Shown: one piece after another, positions 20,926 to 30,692 of the stretch
How positions within the stretch are numbered: the first letter of the stretch is position 1
Layout: each line of letters starts with the position of its first letter
Source of the DNA: Pyropia yezoensis
Lineage: Eukaryota; Rhodophyta; Bangiophyceae; Bangiales; Bangiaceae
Reading direction: 5' to 3'
DNA length: 64,000 bases
NCBI GenBank assembly: GCA_009829735.1
Contig: CM020619.1
Span: 13,135,777 to 13,199,776, forward strand
Translations under genes and position numbers: made by a program
The notes under the pieces: model-generated
Databases searched by the model: none
What the model saw: the letters and a program-made list of their open reading frames with translations, nothing else
What the model was told of the DNA's origin: nothing

Positions 20926-21740
20926 GTGCCACACTCGACCTGTCGGCACCACGAGTCTTTTGTGACGTCGCAGCGCTCGCGCTTGGCGTCGCCGCAGCCG
21001 TTGCCACTGCCCGGCTGGCCGGGGTGGCAGACCGCTCGCCGGGGCGCTGCCCGGGGCCTGCAGCGAGTGGACGTGCTGACGCCAGACAAGCGGTTTCTTA
21101 CAGCCATTCTGGAGGGCGCCCTCGGCACCATCGCTTCTGAACGCGGCTGTGGTGCCGTTGATGGCGGCATGTGTGCTGGCAGCGCCAGCGACTCTGCCGC
21201 CGAACGCCAGCCCTGTTGTTGTGAGCGACTGCAGGCTGCTGCCGAGATGGAGCCTTTCGAGCTCCTACTGTGGCTCTCCTCGCTGCACCCGCTTGTCGCC
21301 GCCGATGCGGAAGAGCGGCGGCGGCTTGCACGACAGCGGCAGCAGCCAACAACACTACCGTTCCGCCCCGCGCGCCCGTCATCGACACCGACCCGCAAGC
21401 TGCAAGGCACACTTCCACCACCAATCGCCGCGCCTGCGGTACACAGCGACGGGCGCAGGAAGGCCTTTTCGTCATGGTGGGCCTGCGCGTCCACTGCTGC
21501 GGCTGCCGGAGCTGAGCCTCCCCCACATGGGCGAAAGCGTCCTCGTTCCGCCGTTAGGGGTACGGGCGTCCCAAGCAGCCCTGAACAGGGTGCTGACGCC
21601 GCGTGCGCTGCGCACCGGGAGGGGCTCGCCTTGTTGGCACTCAGCGCCACCGTTCGATGTGCTGCGACCGCCGTCGTGCGCTCCTGGGATGCCGTTGCAA
21701 GGCGCATCGGCTTTGAAGGCGTCGAGAACTGCCTCGCCCC
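20926..21740 (+). CDS. internal exon upstream of the methyltransferase exon
   Basis: Protein-like from about 21060: RVDVLTPDKRFLTAILEGAL, EMEPFELLLWLSSLHPLVAA, HREGLALLALSATVRCAATA, RSWDAVARRIGFEGVENCLA. It reaches a TAA at 21742 that lies just inside a GT-AG intron; removing that intron joins this frame to the methyltransferase exon. The 5' border is unknown: an acceptor such as the AG before 20966, 20981 or 21002 is possible. No domain recognised. Confidence 0.45.
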
Positions 21741-21869
21741 GTAACTCTTGTGGCACTCACGGTCGTGCGCGTTTACGACGCTGTCAGAACCGCAAGGTAC
21801 TGCCGGCGTTTTCGCGCCCGCTGCGCAGCGGTTCGACATTGCCCACGGGCTCCCCCACCCAACTTCCAG
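21741..21869 (+). other. predicted intron, 129 nt
   Basis: Starts GTAACT and ends in a pyrimidine-rich ACTTCCAG. Removing it takes out the only in-frame stop and keeps the reading frame: the last exon bases CC join G to make one codon. The length is divisible by three, so the stop inside it is the main evidence for splicing. Confidence 0.6.
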
Positions 21870-24800
21870 GGCCGACAGGGACGGGACTCCCGTCTGTACA
21901 GAGGCACTGCACCGCACCGCCGTCGCGGATGCACAGCTCCGCATGGCTGCTGCTCAATTTGTCTACCACATGGGGGAGGTGACGAAGCCCGAGCGACTCG
22001 CCGACGCGGCAGCCGCTCTGTTGGAAACAACTGCGATGCAGCAGCCGCAGCGGGGCCAGCCGCAGCGAGGACAGCATCTGCAAGCGCCTTCCCGCCCAGC
22101 CACCGCCACGGCGGCGGGTGCTCCACCACCGGCGTCGGCTGCGTCGGCGGTTGACGCGCTTCCTGCTGCCGTCAATGGGGAAGCAAAGCCGGGCTATTTG
22201 ACAACCACTGCATTTGTGGGCAGAGGACTGGCAGCACGCTGTCCGTGGGAGGTGGTGGGGGTGCCCCCAGTGCTAAACCCGACCGTCCGAGGCCTAACCG
22301 GCTTTCGGCCCGTCGTCGTCGATGCCGCAGGGGCAGCAGCGATGGGCACCATCCCGCCTGCGACGCCGGCCACCGCGGAGGAGAGGGGGGCGGGGGGGGG
22401 GGGGGGCGCCCCCGGGAGGATGCGTGCTTGTCGCGTGGAGGACGCAGGCGCCCGTGTGAGCCTGGTGAACCGCGCTCTTGCGCGCGACGCAGGCATCGCC
22501 GCAGCGCGTGCGGCGTTGGCTGCGGACATAAACCGGGGTGGCACGCCTGTCGCTGCTGCTGCTGTTGCAACACACGCCGCTCCCCGTGTGTGTGACGACG
22601 AGGACGACGGCGGCGGCGTGGGTGGTGGGCGTGCCACGCCCGTCAATGCCGCTGGGGGGCAAGGCCAGCCAGGACCGCGAGCAGCACAAGCAGCACGAAA
22701 AGCACCGGCAGCAGCGTTGAGGGCGCAGCCGGCAGCACCATCGCCTGTACCATCAGCAGCACCAACAGCGCCGGCCAGACGAGCGGCGTCCGTAGCCGGG
22801 GGGTCACCAGTGCTCCCTCCGCCAGTGCCTGGCCCCGAGGGCGGCTCTGCGGCAGCGTTGGGGAGTTGCAGGCCAGTCACCAACGACGACCCGTTGGCCC
22901 GTCACATCCGCACTGTGCAGACGGCCATGCGTGCCATTGTGCAAACGCATGTGTGCGACGTGGGGGACCTCGACAACACCCACAGCGCCGCCAACGAGGG
23001 TGCCCGCAGCAGCAGCAGCAGCAGCAGCAGCCGCATCAGAGGATGTGATGCTTGCCGCATTGGCCCCGACCTGCGTGGCGCTGTTCAGCTCGTGCTGTCC
23101 GACCCCCCTTACAACACCCGCCGTCTTCATGCAATGCCCAACTCTCATTACGACAACCTGTCGGAGGACATGCTGAAGAAGACCGTGTCGCGGATACACG
23201 ACTGGGTTCGTCCTGGTGGGCACGTGCTTCTATTTTGTAGCCCGATGCAGTTCCCGCTGTGGGTGACGCATCTGAGCGAGTTGGAGGACCCACTCCCGCC
23301 GACGGATGGTGACAAGGCAGCAGCCGTAGCTGCAGCTCCCGGCAGTGGGGAGGAACCAGTGTCTAGGGGTCACCGTGCGGCTGCTGCTGAGGCAGGGGCT
23401 GCAACGGGTGCTGCTCCTGATGCGCCCGACGGTGCTGTCGCCGCTACGACCACAGGTCCGCCAAGGACGACCGACCGCTCAGCTCCCGGTAGCGGCGGGG
23501 GTCGTGACCCCAACCGTGGCAGTGGCGGTGGCGGGCGGGGCGTCTGGGAACCTTCTGTTGGAGAACCACGGCAGCGAAAACGACGACGGCGAGCTACACC
23601 CGCTTTTCAGGTGGAATCGTGCCCCCTGTTGGCCGTTCTGGCGCCCAACGCGTGGGCACCGACAAGAAGGTTGTCGACGATGATGACCAACCGGTCCCAG
23701 TACGTGCTCCACGCGACCAGGAACGGAGCGCCCGCCGCGGCTGCCTACCGAGCTGTTAATTACCGCACGTTCAACGCCGTCCCGTCGCGCTTCCCCGCGC
23801 ACCACAACGTCATTCACAACGTGGTTCCCCTGCAGGATGTCGAGGTCGTTCGCTGGACGCCGGGGCTGAGGGAGTTGGTTGGGAAGCCGCAGCAGCAGGA
23901 GCAGCGGCAGAGCACCGGGCGGCCGGACACCGACGGCGGGAGCGGGGGCTGCGGCGACAGCGGCAATGAGAATATGGACAGAGACGGGGACAATACGCCG
24001 TGCGGCTCCGACGACGGGGCCGACGACGACGGAGAAGTGCCTGACCCCAACGATGATGTTGGCGACGACGACGATATGGATAGCGACGTTGCCGACGGCT
24101 CCGACACGGAGGGCGGCGACCAGGACGACACGGACGATGACGGCGACGACGACGACGACGGAAGCGACGTGAGCTGGAGCCTGGGCCCTCAAAGACGCAC
24201 GAAGCGCGGAGCACGCCCCCCGGAACGGGGAGGCGGTGCCGGTCGAAGCAGCGCGCGTGCACGTGCACGTGCGGGTGGTGGTGGTGCTGCCCCCACCGCG
24301 TCGGCGGGGGCGTCGGGGGGTGCTCTCGACGACGTCCCGCCTCGCGCTGGCCGACGCGTGGGTACTCGGCGTGCGTTGGACGCCGGTGCTCCGTCCAAGC
24401 TGGCCAAGCCGCGCTGCCCGCCGCATCCCACCTCCTCTGTGAAGCAGCGTCAGAAGGAGCTGCAGCCGCAGCAGCAGCAGACGTCACCATTGCGTCCTCC
24501 TTTTCGCCCTGCCCACCACAAGACACGCCCGCGCGCCCTTGTGCCACGAGTCCGAAGCGAGCAGAAGTCTGTCCTCTTCCTGTCCGAGTTGATCATGCGA
24601 ATGTCCAATGCGGACGACCTCGTCCTCGACATGTTTGCGGGCACGTGCTCCACCGCGATGGCCGCGATCAGGATGCCCAGCGGCCAGCATCGGCGCGTTG
24701 TTTGTGCCGACAGCGACCTGGCCGTCATTGCAGCGTCGCAGCCACGCCTGTTCCGAGAGTTTGTCGACCAGGTTGTTAGTGGCGGCTTCCGGTCGTGCCC

Positions 24801-26388
24801 CGACGTTACTGCAGAGGTGGTGCACGCTGCGCGAGAGGTGCTGGCAGCCAATGAGGCCGCCGCCGTCGCTGTGACAGGTGCTGCTGAAGGTGCTGGTGAC
24901 CTGGTCGTGGCCAAGACCGCCCCGCTGCTGCTGGCGCCGTCCTTTCAAACGACAGCCGCTGCCTGGGCGCGCGTGCCCGGCCAGCCGTGCTTCACGGCCC
25001 TGCCAGCACACATGCTCCTCCTGCTTGCCAACCGGTGGGCCGCACAAAATGATAACGAGCGAAGGGCGGGGTTCCACACGCACCCCCGCGCGCCTGTGCG
25101 CGGAGCTGTGGTCGGCGGAGTGGTCATTGGACTCGGCGGGTGTAGCGTGGGAGACTGGCCTCCTGACCTCGTTGCTCGCTTTGCGGTGGAGGACCACGAG
25201 CTGATGCTGGCTGTGGAGGCCGCTCACTACGGCGTCGTCGTCGCACATTCCCGCGTTGCGGGAGGCACCGCCGGGAGCGGCTTGTTTGCTGGACGCCGGT
25301 TCCGAAAGGGCGATACGATTTGCCCGTTCTACGGCGCGCTGACCACATGTAACCTGGCCAAACGTGGTATGACAAGGACCGACCGGTACGCGTCGCCGAC
25401 ACTGGGGGCCTTGGGACCTACGTCCAAGGCATTTTCCGAGAACGCCGTCAAGGTCCATATTCGACCTGAAGGAAGCATGGAAGGAGACGAAGGGCAGCGG
25501 GGGACAACGGGGCGACTCCGAATGGGACAACAGCGACAGCAGCAGCAGCACCCGGGCGGCCCGCAGCAGCAAAAGCAGCAGCACGAGCGTGACGGCGCGG
25601 AGGCGCAAGAGGAGCAGTGCCGAGCTCGGGAGGAGCTGGGCGAAGAAATCGTCGACGAGGACGAGGACCGGCCGCTCCGTGCGCGCAAGAGCCGGGTACA
25701 CTATGGCTCCGCTGTCGCCGCCTCGGCGACTTTCGCGTACATGATTCCCGCTGCCTGGTGTGTGGCGGGCCTGGTCAATGACGGGCGCCGGCAGACACGG
25801 CTGGAGCAGCAAGTTGGGGCAGCCACGGCCAAGAGCTTCTTGGACGTGCAGCAGGCTCCCGAGGCGGCGGCGTTTTTGCCTCCTGCCGGGCGACCACCGG
25901 GCGGTGTTACACGCAAGGGTGCTGCGAGTGTTGCTGTAGATTCCACTGCTGCTGCTGCTGTTGGTGCTGCCAGCGACTCCTCTGCAGTTGTTGCGGGTGC
26001 TGCTTTGGGCGGCCAGGATGTCAATGTCGAAATGAGTGTCAGGTGTCCCGGCGCTCACGGCCAAGACCCGACTCTGTCGGAGCTTGTGGAGCCGGGGGTC
26101 GTCGCCCTTGTCGCCACGCGGGACATAGGCCAGGGTGAGGAACTGCGTACTGATTACGGTACGTCCTACCGGTGGCTGACCTTGGACATCAGACAAGCCA
26201 TGTACGACGGCGACCGCGCTGGCGCATCGGTCCACGACGGCGGCAGCGGCAGCAGCACGAGCCGCCGGCGGGGCAGTGCAACAAGGCAGACCACTGTTCG
26301 CCACACAAACGCGGACAGAAACCGGGAGCGGACCGAAGCCGAAAATCGTCGCAGCACGCCTCACACGTTTGCGCCCATTCACGAGTGA
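21870..26388 (+). CDS. DNA amino-methyltransferase fused to a SET domain
   Basis: Two catalytic modules in one open frame. The N-terminal part carries LVLSDPPYNTRR (DPPY at 23101-23112), catalytic motif IV of N6-adenine/N4-cytosine DNA methyltransferases, followed by HYDNLSEDMLKKT and HDWVRPGGHVLLFCSP. Motif I comes later as DLVLDMFAGTCSTAMAA (about 24616-24666), preceded by EQKSVLFLSELIMRMS. This order (IV before I) is the beta-class, N6_N4_Mtase arrangement of bacterial and phage enzymes. An acidic, low-complexity insert (about 23930-24180) and a basic stretch lie between. The C-terminal part is a SET domain: GLFAGRRFRKGDTICPFYGA (25279 on), GLVNDGRRQ (25771 on) in place of the usual NHS, and GEELRTDYGTSYRW (26134-26175). 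It could methylate DNA and histone lysine in the nucleus. Gln- and Ala-rich linkers and a 12-nt CAG/AGC run (23006-23030) show repeat growth. The SET half is eukaryotic in type, which suggests capture and fusion. Confidence 0.85.
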
Positions 26389-26978
26389 GGCCGCGGCCCG
26401 GCCACGGGTGCAGCCCCGCCAGCTCACCGACCGAGCGTCGGGGGCCTTTATTCCCGGCCACCACACCCAGTGGCCACGCACTCTCACCCGTACTGTCACC
26501 GCTACCGGGGCAGTGGCTTGGGCGTTGCGGGCACCTAGTGGCGCTGAATGGCGGTACCGGCGGCGCGCGGTGGGGCCCATGACAGGTGCTGGGACGGACA
26601 TGCGGAGAGGGGGGTTAGGGTTGAGTGTGGAGTTGTGGGGGGGGAGGGCACGGGAAGCGGCGCGTCGCGTACGTGGGGCAGCTCCGTTCAGTGCCACACG
26701 ACCTCATTCCCAACGGGAGCTCGCCTTGAGCTGCAATGACAAACGCGATGGGAGCGGGGCTTGACACGGGGAGCGGGGCTGGGCAGGGTGGTGAGGGAGG
26801 GGCGGGGGAGGGGTTGCGGGAGGGGTTGGGGGAGGGGGGGTGAGGGGGAAGGGGGGGGCAGGGGGGGCCCGTCTGCAAGCCGAAACGTCTGCCGACACTT
26901 CCTCGTGGACGGTAGGGCGGGGGGGGGGGGGGGGGCGGGACCCGACCTTGTCCACGTCCGCGGGCAACCTCAGGCGGG
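26389..26978. other. 3' flank of the methyltransferase-SET gene
   Basis: No gene recognised. G-rich tracts occupy 26760-26870, and a G run of about 18 nt (26918-26936) directly borders dispersed repeat copy D. Confidence 0.5.
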
Positions 26979-27178
26979 GAGCCGCCCACGGCAAAGTCTT
27001 TCGCGGACGCGGCTGGCCGGATCCCCACCCGGCCGGGTCGCCGCATATCCATTATGCGTGCACCGGCCACCCGGGACGTGGCAGTCAGCGACGAACGTGG
27101 CAGTCGGCGGTGGCGTCGGGTCGCCGCATATCCATTATGCGTGCACCGGCCACCCGGGACGTGGCAGTCGGTGGTGGC
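26979..27178 (-). repeat. dispersed repeat, copy D (inverted, core partly doubled)
   Basis: Reverse-orientation copy: GCCCACGGCAAAGTCTTTCG, GGCTGGCCGGATCC and CCATTATGCGTGCACCGGCC are the complements of the core blocks. The segment GGGTCGCCGCATATCCATTA with its continuation occurs twice (from 27035 and 27118), an 83-bp duplication. On the far side is an AT-rich stretch (27179-27256) with two ACAATCGAT motifs. Read in the repeat's own orientation the copy again ends next to a C run. Confidence 0.85.
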
Positions 27179-27256
27179 CACGATATTTAAAAGAAAGTAC
27201 ATTAGGTACAACAATCGATAACAAAGCACGATAAAATACAACAATCGATGCTGACC

Positions 27257-27459
27257 ATGACGCACCCGCACGGCCGGACTGCCCCCCCCCCCCCCCCCCG
27301 CTCTATCCCTAGGCCCCCCCTTCAGCCGCACCGCTCACATTGATTGTCCTGGCGGACCCAGGCCGCGGTGCAACGCGCCTGCAGCCGCGCCACAGCCGTG
27401 CACGTGCTGTGTGTGGGCCTGCATGGGGCGCGCACGCCGTGTGCTGGGGGGACTTCACA

Positions 27460-27494
<35 letters not shown>

Positions 27495-27818
27495 AGGGGA
27501 GCTTGGAAGGACGCGCTGCCTGACGGTTTGGAAGCGCACTGCTAAGACGGCCGACGGCTGAGCAGAGCGCTATGTGGTACGACTGTGCTCCGGAAAGGGA
27601 ACCAACTACCACACTGGCTATGTGGTACGACTGTGCTCCGGGAAGGGAACCAACTACCAGACTGGGTGCGTGCGTCGCGGCGAGGGCGCCAAATGGACTT
27701 CGACTCTCAACACACTGTCAGCAGGTGTCTATGGACAAGAAGAAATTCATGCGTACCTCCTACTGGTCTGGGTATGGGTGCCGCCAACTCCATACCCCTG
27801 CGAGGGCTGGTCGCGCCG
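27257..27818. other. intergenic stretch with homopolymers and a 48-bp tandem duplication
   Basis: C run at about 27281-27298 and G run at about 27462-27493. Between the convergent methyltransferase-SET and Ulp1-like genes. No gene recognised. Confidence 0.5.
27571..27666 (+). repeat. 48-bp tandem duplication
   Basis: Units start at 27571 and 27619 with TATGTGGTACGACTGTGCTC and differ at only a few positions. Confidence 0.9.
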
Positions 27819-27913
27819 TCAACAGTAGAGCTTTCCAATGAGCAGATCAAGGGCCATTCGCAGCCGGAGATTGGCGAGTGCCTCTGCGCCAACGACGGGT
27901 GGGATGGGGACTC
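27819..27913 (-). pseudogene. severed 3' end of the Ulp1-like protease gene
   Basis: Minus-strand sequence from the retrotransposon's left border reads on in the protease frame: after the Val codon shared with the GACTC duplication come VPIPPVVG and LRLRMALDLLIGKLYC, then TGA at 27821-27819 (29 codons plus stop). It continues the end of the frame at 43096 exactly when the element and one copy of the duplication are removed. The composition suits the final helix of C48 proteases. Separated from the rest of its gene by 15.2 kb of assembled sequence. Confidence 0.8.
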
Positions 27914-28276
27914 TGTAGCAATATGGTTGTCCGTATTGTGACCCTAATATCAGGGGGGCTACTTCTAACCCTTAACTTTCAATTTGATAGTTCGTACTGG
28001 TCACGGTATCTATAAGTTACGTATGACCAGAGGGACTTGCATCTTGGGGTGGAGGGTAGTTAGTAGTGTCTCCGAGGGTTTAAAACGAGGGGGCCGGTGG
28101 CGAATCCACCGCCGGCCAAGGTAGAACAACAAACCCCTCCCATTTGGGCTCCCATCTTGGTCCCGTGGCTTGCGCTCCAAGGACAGCAACCTTGGCCTCC
28201 CGGTGACGGTGGTGCCGATCCCCCTTGGTGAGTGTTCCCTGAGAGTGGACGTGCGACGGATTCCTATTGTGCTACA
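27914..28276 (+). repeat. 5' LTR of retrotransposon 1
   Basis: 363 bp, TGTAGCAATATGG at the start and GTGCTACA at the end, matching 42733-43095. It contains a TATA-like CTATAAGTTA near 28009-28018, a possible promoter. TGTAGC at the start can pair with GCTAC about 40 nt downstream. Confidence 0.95.
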
Positions 28277-28277
28277 T

Positions 28278-28296
28278 TGGTGGAGCAGCAGGGGAC
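28278..28296 (+). promoter_or_regulatory. primer-binding site
   Basis: TGGTGGAGCAGCAGGGGAC begins 2 nt after the LTR and would pair with a tRNA 3' end finishing in CCA. The same sequence occupies the same place in retrotransposon 2. The tRNA was not identified. Confidence 0.85.
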
Positions 28297-28500
28297 GGGT
28301 TTCCGTCACCCTTGTGGTGACGCCGTCTTCGGCCCTGGCACACGGATAGGGATCTGGTCCTTTTCTTGTACTCGTGGTGTTGCGACCTGATCGATTGTGT
28401 TGAGTTTTTACCTTTGACTGTGATCTACTGTACTCTCCCCAATCTACCCCCTCGCTCTCTTGTTCGTGGTGATTGATACGTCGGTTGACTGATTGTGACC

Positions 28501-30684
28501 ATGTCTACCCAAGAGACGGGGAACGTTCAAGATGACGGATCGGCGTCGACGCCGACCCCGGAGGTGACTACGGGAACCGGGATCGGGAACCCGATCGATA
28601 ACATTGAGACGCCAATGCTTTCCGGTGCCGGATCGACGTTTGGCACGGCTCGGACGGCAGGAGGCGGGGGCCCGCCTCAACTGTCGTCGACCGACCTCAC
28701 TCCGCCGCCTCCTTCACCAGGGGATTCCCTGATGGCATCATTGGCCCGCATCGAGGCCCGGTTTTCCGGGCTCGACGCCCGTCAAGATCGGACGGATGAC
28801 GCAATGGCAGTGTTGATGTCAACACGGCACACGACGGGACCCCGTCGTGTTCCTCCCACACCGGTACGGTTCGAACCGGCCGGACTACTTTCGGAGTCCA
28901 CCAGGGTCAACCCCGGTGTTGCTACTCCTGGACAACCCCCGGACACAATGGGGTATGGGTCCGACTCGTCGGCAGAGTTGGAACGGAGTCACACGGAGCG
29001 ATACGCTCGGAGCACCCGAAGCGGACTCCGCGGACACGACCCGGCGGATACGTACGCCGGGGGAGAGTCGGTTATTGGGGGAGGAGGTACCCTCTCGCAG
29101 TACCCCCACGACGAAGGAGGCCAGGCAACTCGGGTTCCCGAGGTGCCGACGCCTGAAGTACCATCTTCAGTGGTGGAAGCTATGACCGCGCAGGTAACTG
29201 CGAGCCTACTGAAGCGGATGGAGTCCGATGAGTTCGCTCATCAACTGGCTAAGCGACTGGATATCCAGGACGCTGACACGGAGATCGTCAACGAGGTCTT
29301 CCGGTCGGTTCTTACTCCGGAACGTTATCGTTTGGAGGACCGCTCTACCACCGTATCGGAATCGATGCGTAATACGTCGCATCGGGCGATCCGCTCTATG
29401 CAGACCCTCATGAAGGGAGTCCCTACGTTCGGGGGGCCGAACGGACGCCCGTTGGCAGTCATCGGCTTCTTGACTAGCTTCAAGGCAGCCGCAGACAAGG
29501 CGCTCGTTAACGAGGGGCTGGCTCTGGAGATCCTCGCGTTCTTTGTTGATGAACGGGTGCGAGGCATTCTTCGCCAGGCATCCCCGATGCCGGGAATGAG
29601 GGTCGCGGCCACCCCCATGGATTACCGTGGGATATTGAAGGAGCTGCTGAGCAGCTACCTCAGTGAGGACAAGTGCGAGGACCACTATCGGGCCCTTCGC
29701 ACTGCCACCGCCCAGTCCTGGGAGGATGAGGAGATGTTTGGACGCCGGATCCAAGAGCTCGACTACGAGCTGGGGAAGCTCCTCGGAGAAGGGGAGCTAC
29801 GGGCCATCCTGTTCGCAGGAGTACCCAACTACGTGCGGATATCCGCACGGGGCGCCAACACGGCACGGACGAACTTCAGTCGACTGATGCATATGTGCAA
29901 GTCCCTAGGGGACGCCTACCGGGTTCTACACCCGGAGTGTGCCTTGGCCCCGAAGCCCAAGGGTGAGGGAGGCAAGCCCAGTCTTACCCCGGTACCGAGG
30001 CAAGAGAAGGTGGAACGTAAGGCCGCACCAGTACTGGTGGCGACCGAACATACCCCTATTGGTGAGGATGACCCTCTAGTCGACCAACAGGGCCACCTGT
30101 TGCTACCGGCGACGCCGGTGATTGATGAACATGGTACGGTAGCGTACATCGCCCCGGCTGGAACCCAGTTCCAGGTCAACGAAGGCACGGGACGGCGCGT
30201 CCCGTATGTGCGGACTACGGGGTACTCCCCGGTGACGGGTAACCCTCACCAACCCTTGCCAACATGGGCGGTGCGCACGGAGGCACCTCCGCAGATTGCG
30301 GGCCGACCCAACCGGTTGGGGGAATCCATGTTCCGGTTGACCCAAGGACCCAAGGCCTACCAGGGAGCAGGCACTCGGGCGCCCGAGGGAAGCAACCGTA
30401 GCTACGGGACTACCCCGATGCGAACTCAAGGGGGGACCGGCACGTCCGGGTGTACGTTGTGTGGGGATCCCCAGCACTGGGTGTCTTCCTGCCCACTCAT
30501 CCCCGAGGAGTCTCGGCGGGCAGCGGCGCAACGCAAGGCATCTACTGGGGGATATCCCGCCCGAGCACCCGGACCCGCACCGGGTAGGCAGCCAGCTCCA
30601 GGTGGAGTACTGGCCGTCGAGGGGGCACCTCCTCAGCCGGATGTCCCGGCGGACAGCACCCTACCAAGGGCGGGAAACGAGTAA
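28501..30684 (+). CDS. gag polyprotein, retrotransposon 1 (727 aa)
   Basis: Structural protein forming the cytoplasmic particle. The ATG at 28501 (GACCATG) is the first in frame after the leader. Residues 1-220 are Pro/Gly/Thr-rich. Residues about 225-490 are a helical capsid-like region of the Ty3 gag type (PLAVIGFLTSFKAAADKA, MDYRGILKELLSSYLSEDKC, FSRLMHMCKSLGDAYRVLHP). A CCHC zinc knuckle CTLCGDPQHWVSSC at residues 651-664 should bind RNA. It ends AGNE before TAA. The slippery heptamer just before the stop leads to pol in the -1 frame. This is the intact assembled copy. Confidence 0.92.
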   Translation: MSTQETGNVQDDGSASTPTPEVTTGTGIGNPIDNIETPMLSGAGSTFGTARTAGGGGPPQLSSTDLTPPPPSPGDSLMASLARIEARFSGLDARQDRTDDAMAVLMSTRHTTGPRRVPPTPVRFEPAGLLSESTRVNPGVATPGQPPDTMGYGSDSSAELERSHTERYARSTRSGLRGHDPADTYAGGESVIGGGGTLSQYPHDEGGQATRVPEVPTPEVPSSVVEAMTAQVTASLLKRMESDEFAHQLAKRLDIQDADTEIVNEVFRSVLTPERYRLEDRSTTVSESMRNTSHRAIRSMQTLMKGVPTFGGPNGRPLAVIGFLTSFKAAADKALVNEGLALEILAFFVDERVRGILRQASPMPGMRVAATPMDYRGILKELLSSYLSEDKCEDHYRALRTATAQSWEDEEMFGRRIQELDYELGKLLGEGELRAILFAGVPNYVRISARGANTARTNFSRLMHMCKSLGDAYRVLHPECALAPKPKGEGGKPSLTPVPRQEKVERKAAPVLVATEHTPIGEDDPLVDQQGHLLLPATPVIDEHGTVAYIAPAGTQFQVNEGTGRRVPYVRTTGYSPVTGNPHQPLPTWAVRTEAPPQIAGRPNRLGESMFRLTQGPKAYQGAGTRAPEGSNRSYGTTPMRTQGGTGTSGCTLCGDPQHWVSSCPLIPEESRRAAAQRKASTGGYPARAPGPAPGRQPAPGGVLAVEGAPPQPDVPADSTLPRAGNE
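30672..30678 (+). promoter_or_regulatory. -1 frameshift slippery site GGGAAAC
   Basis: Read in the gag frame as GC[G GGA AAC], the canonical X XXY YYZ pattern, two codons before the gag stop. The -1 frame (CGA GTA AGA ...) is open from here into protease. The same heptamer in the same phase occurs at 35029 and at 58253 in retrotransposon 2. Confidence 0.8.
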
Positions 30685-30692
30685 GAGGAAGG

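Noticed and set aside
23006-23035. CAG/AGC run as a possible CRISPR or regulatory repeat
   Set aside because: Simple triplet expansion coding for Ser inside the methyltransferase gene. No spacer structure exists anywhere in the window.
27340-27561. Gly-rich small ORF at the G run
   Set aside because: Made only by the homopolymer; there is no support beyond an open frame.
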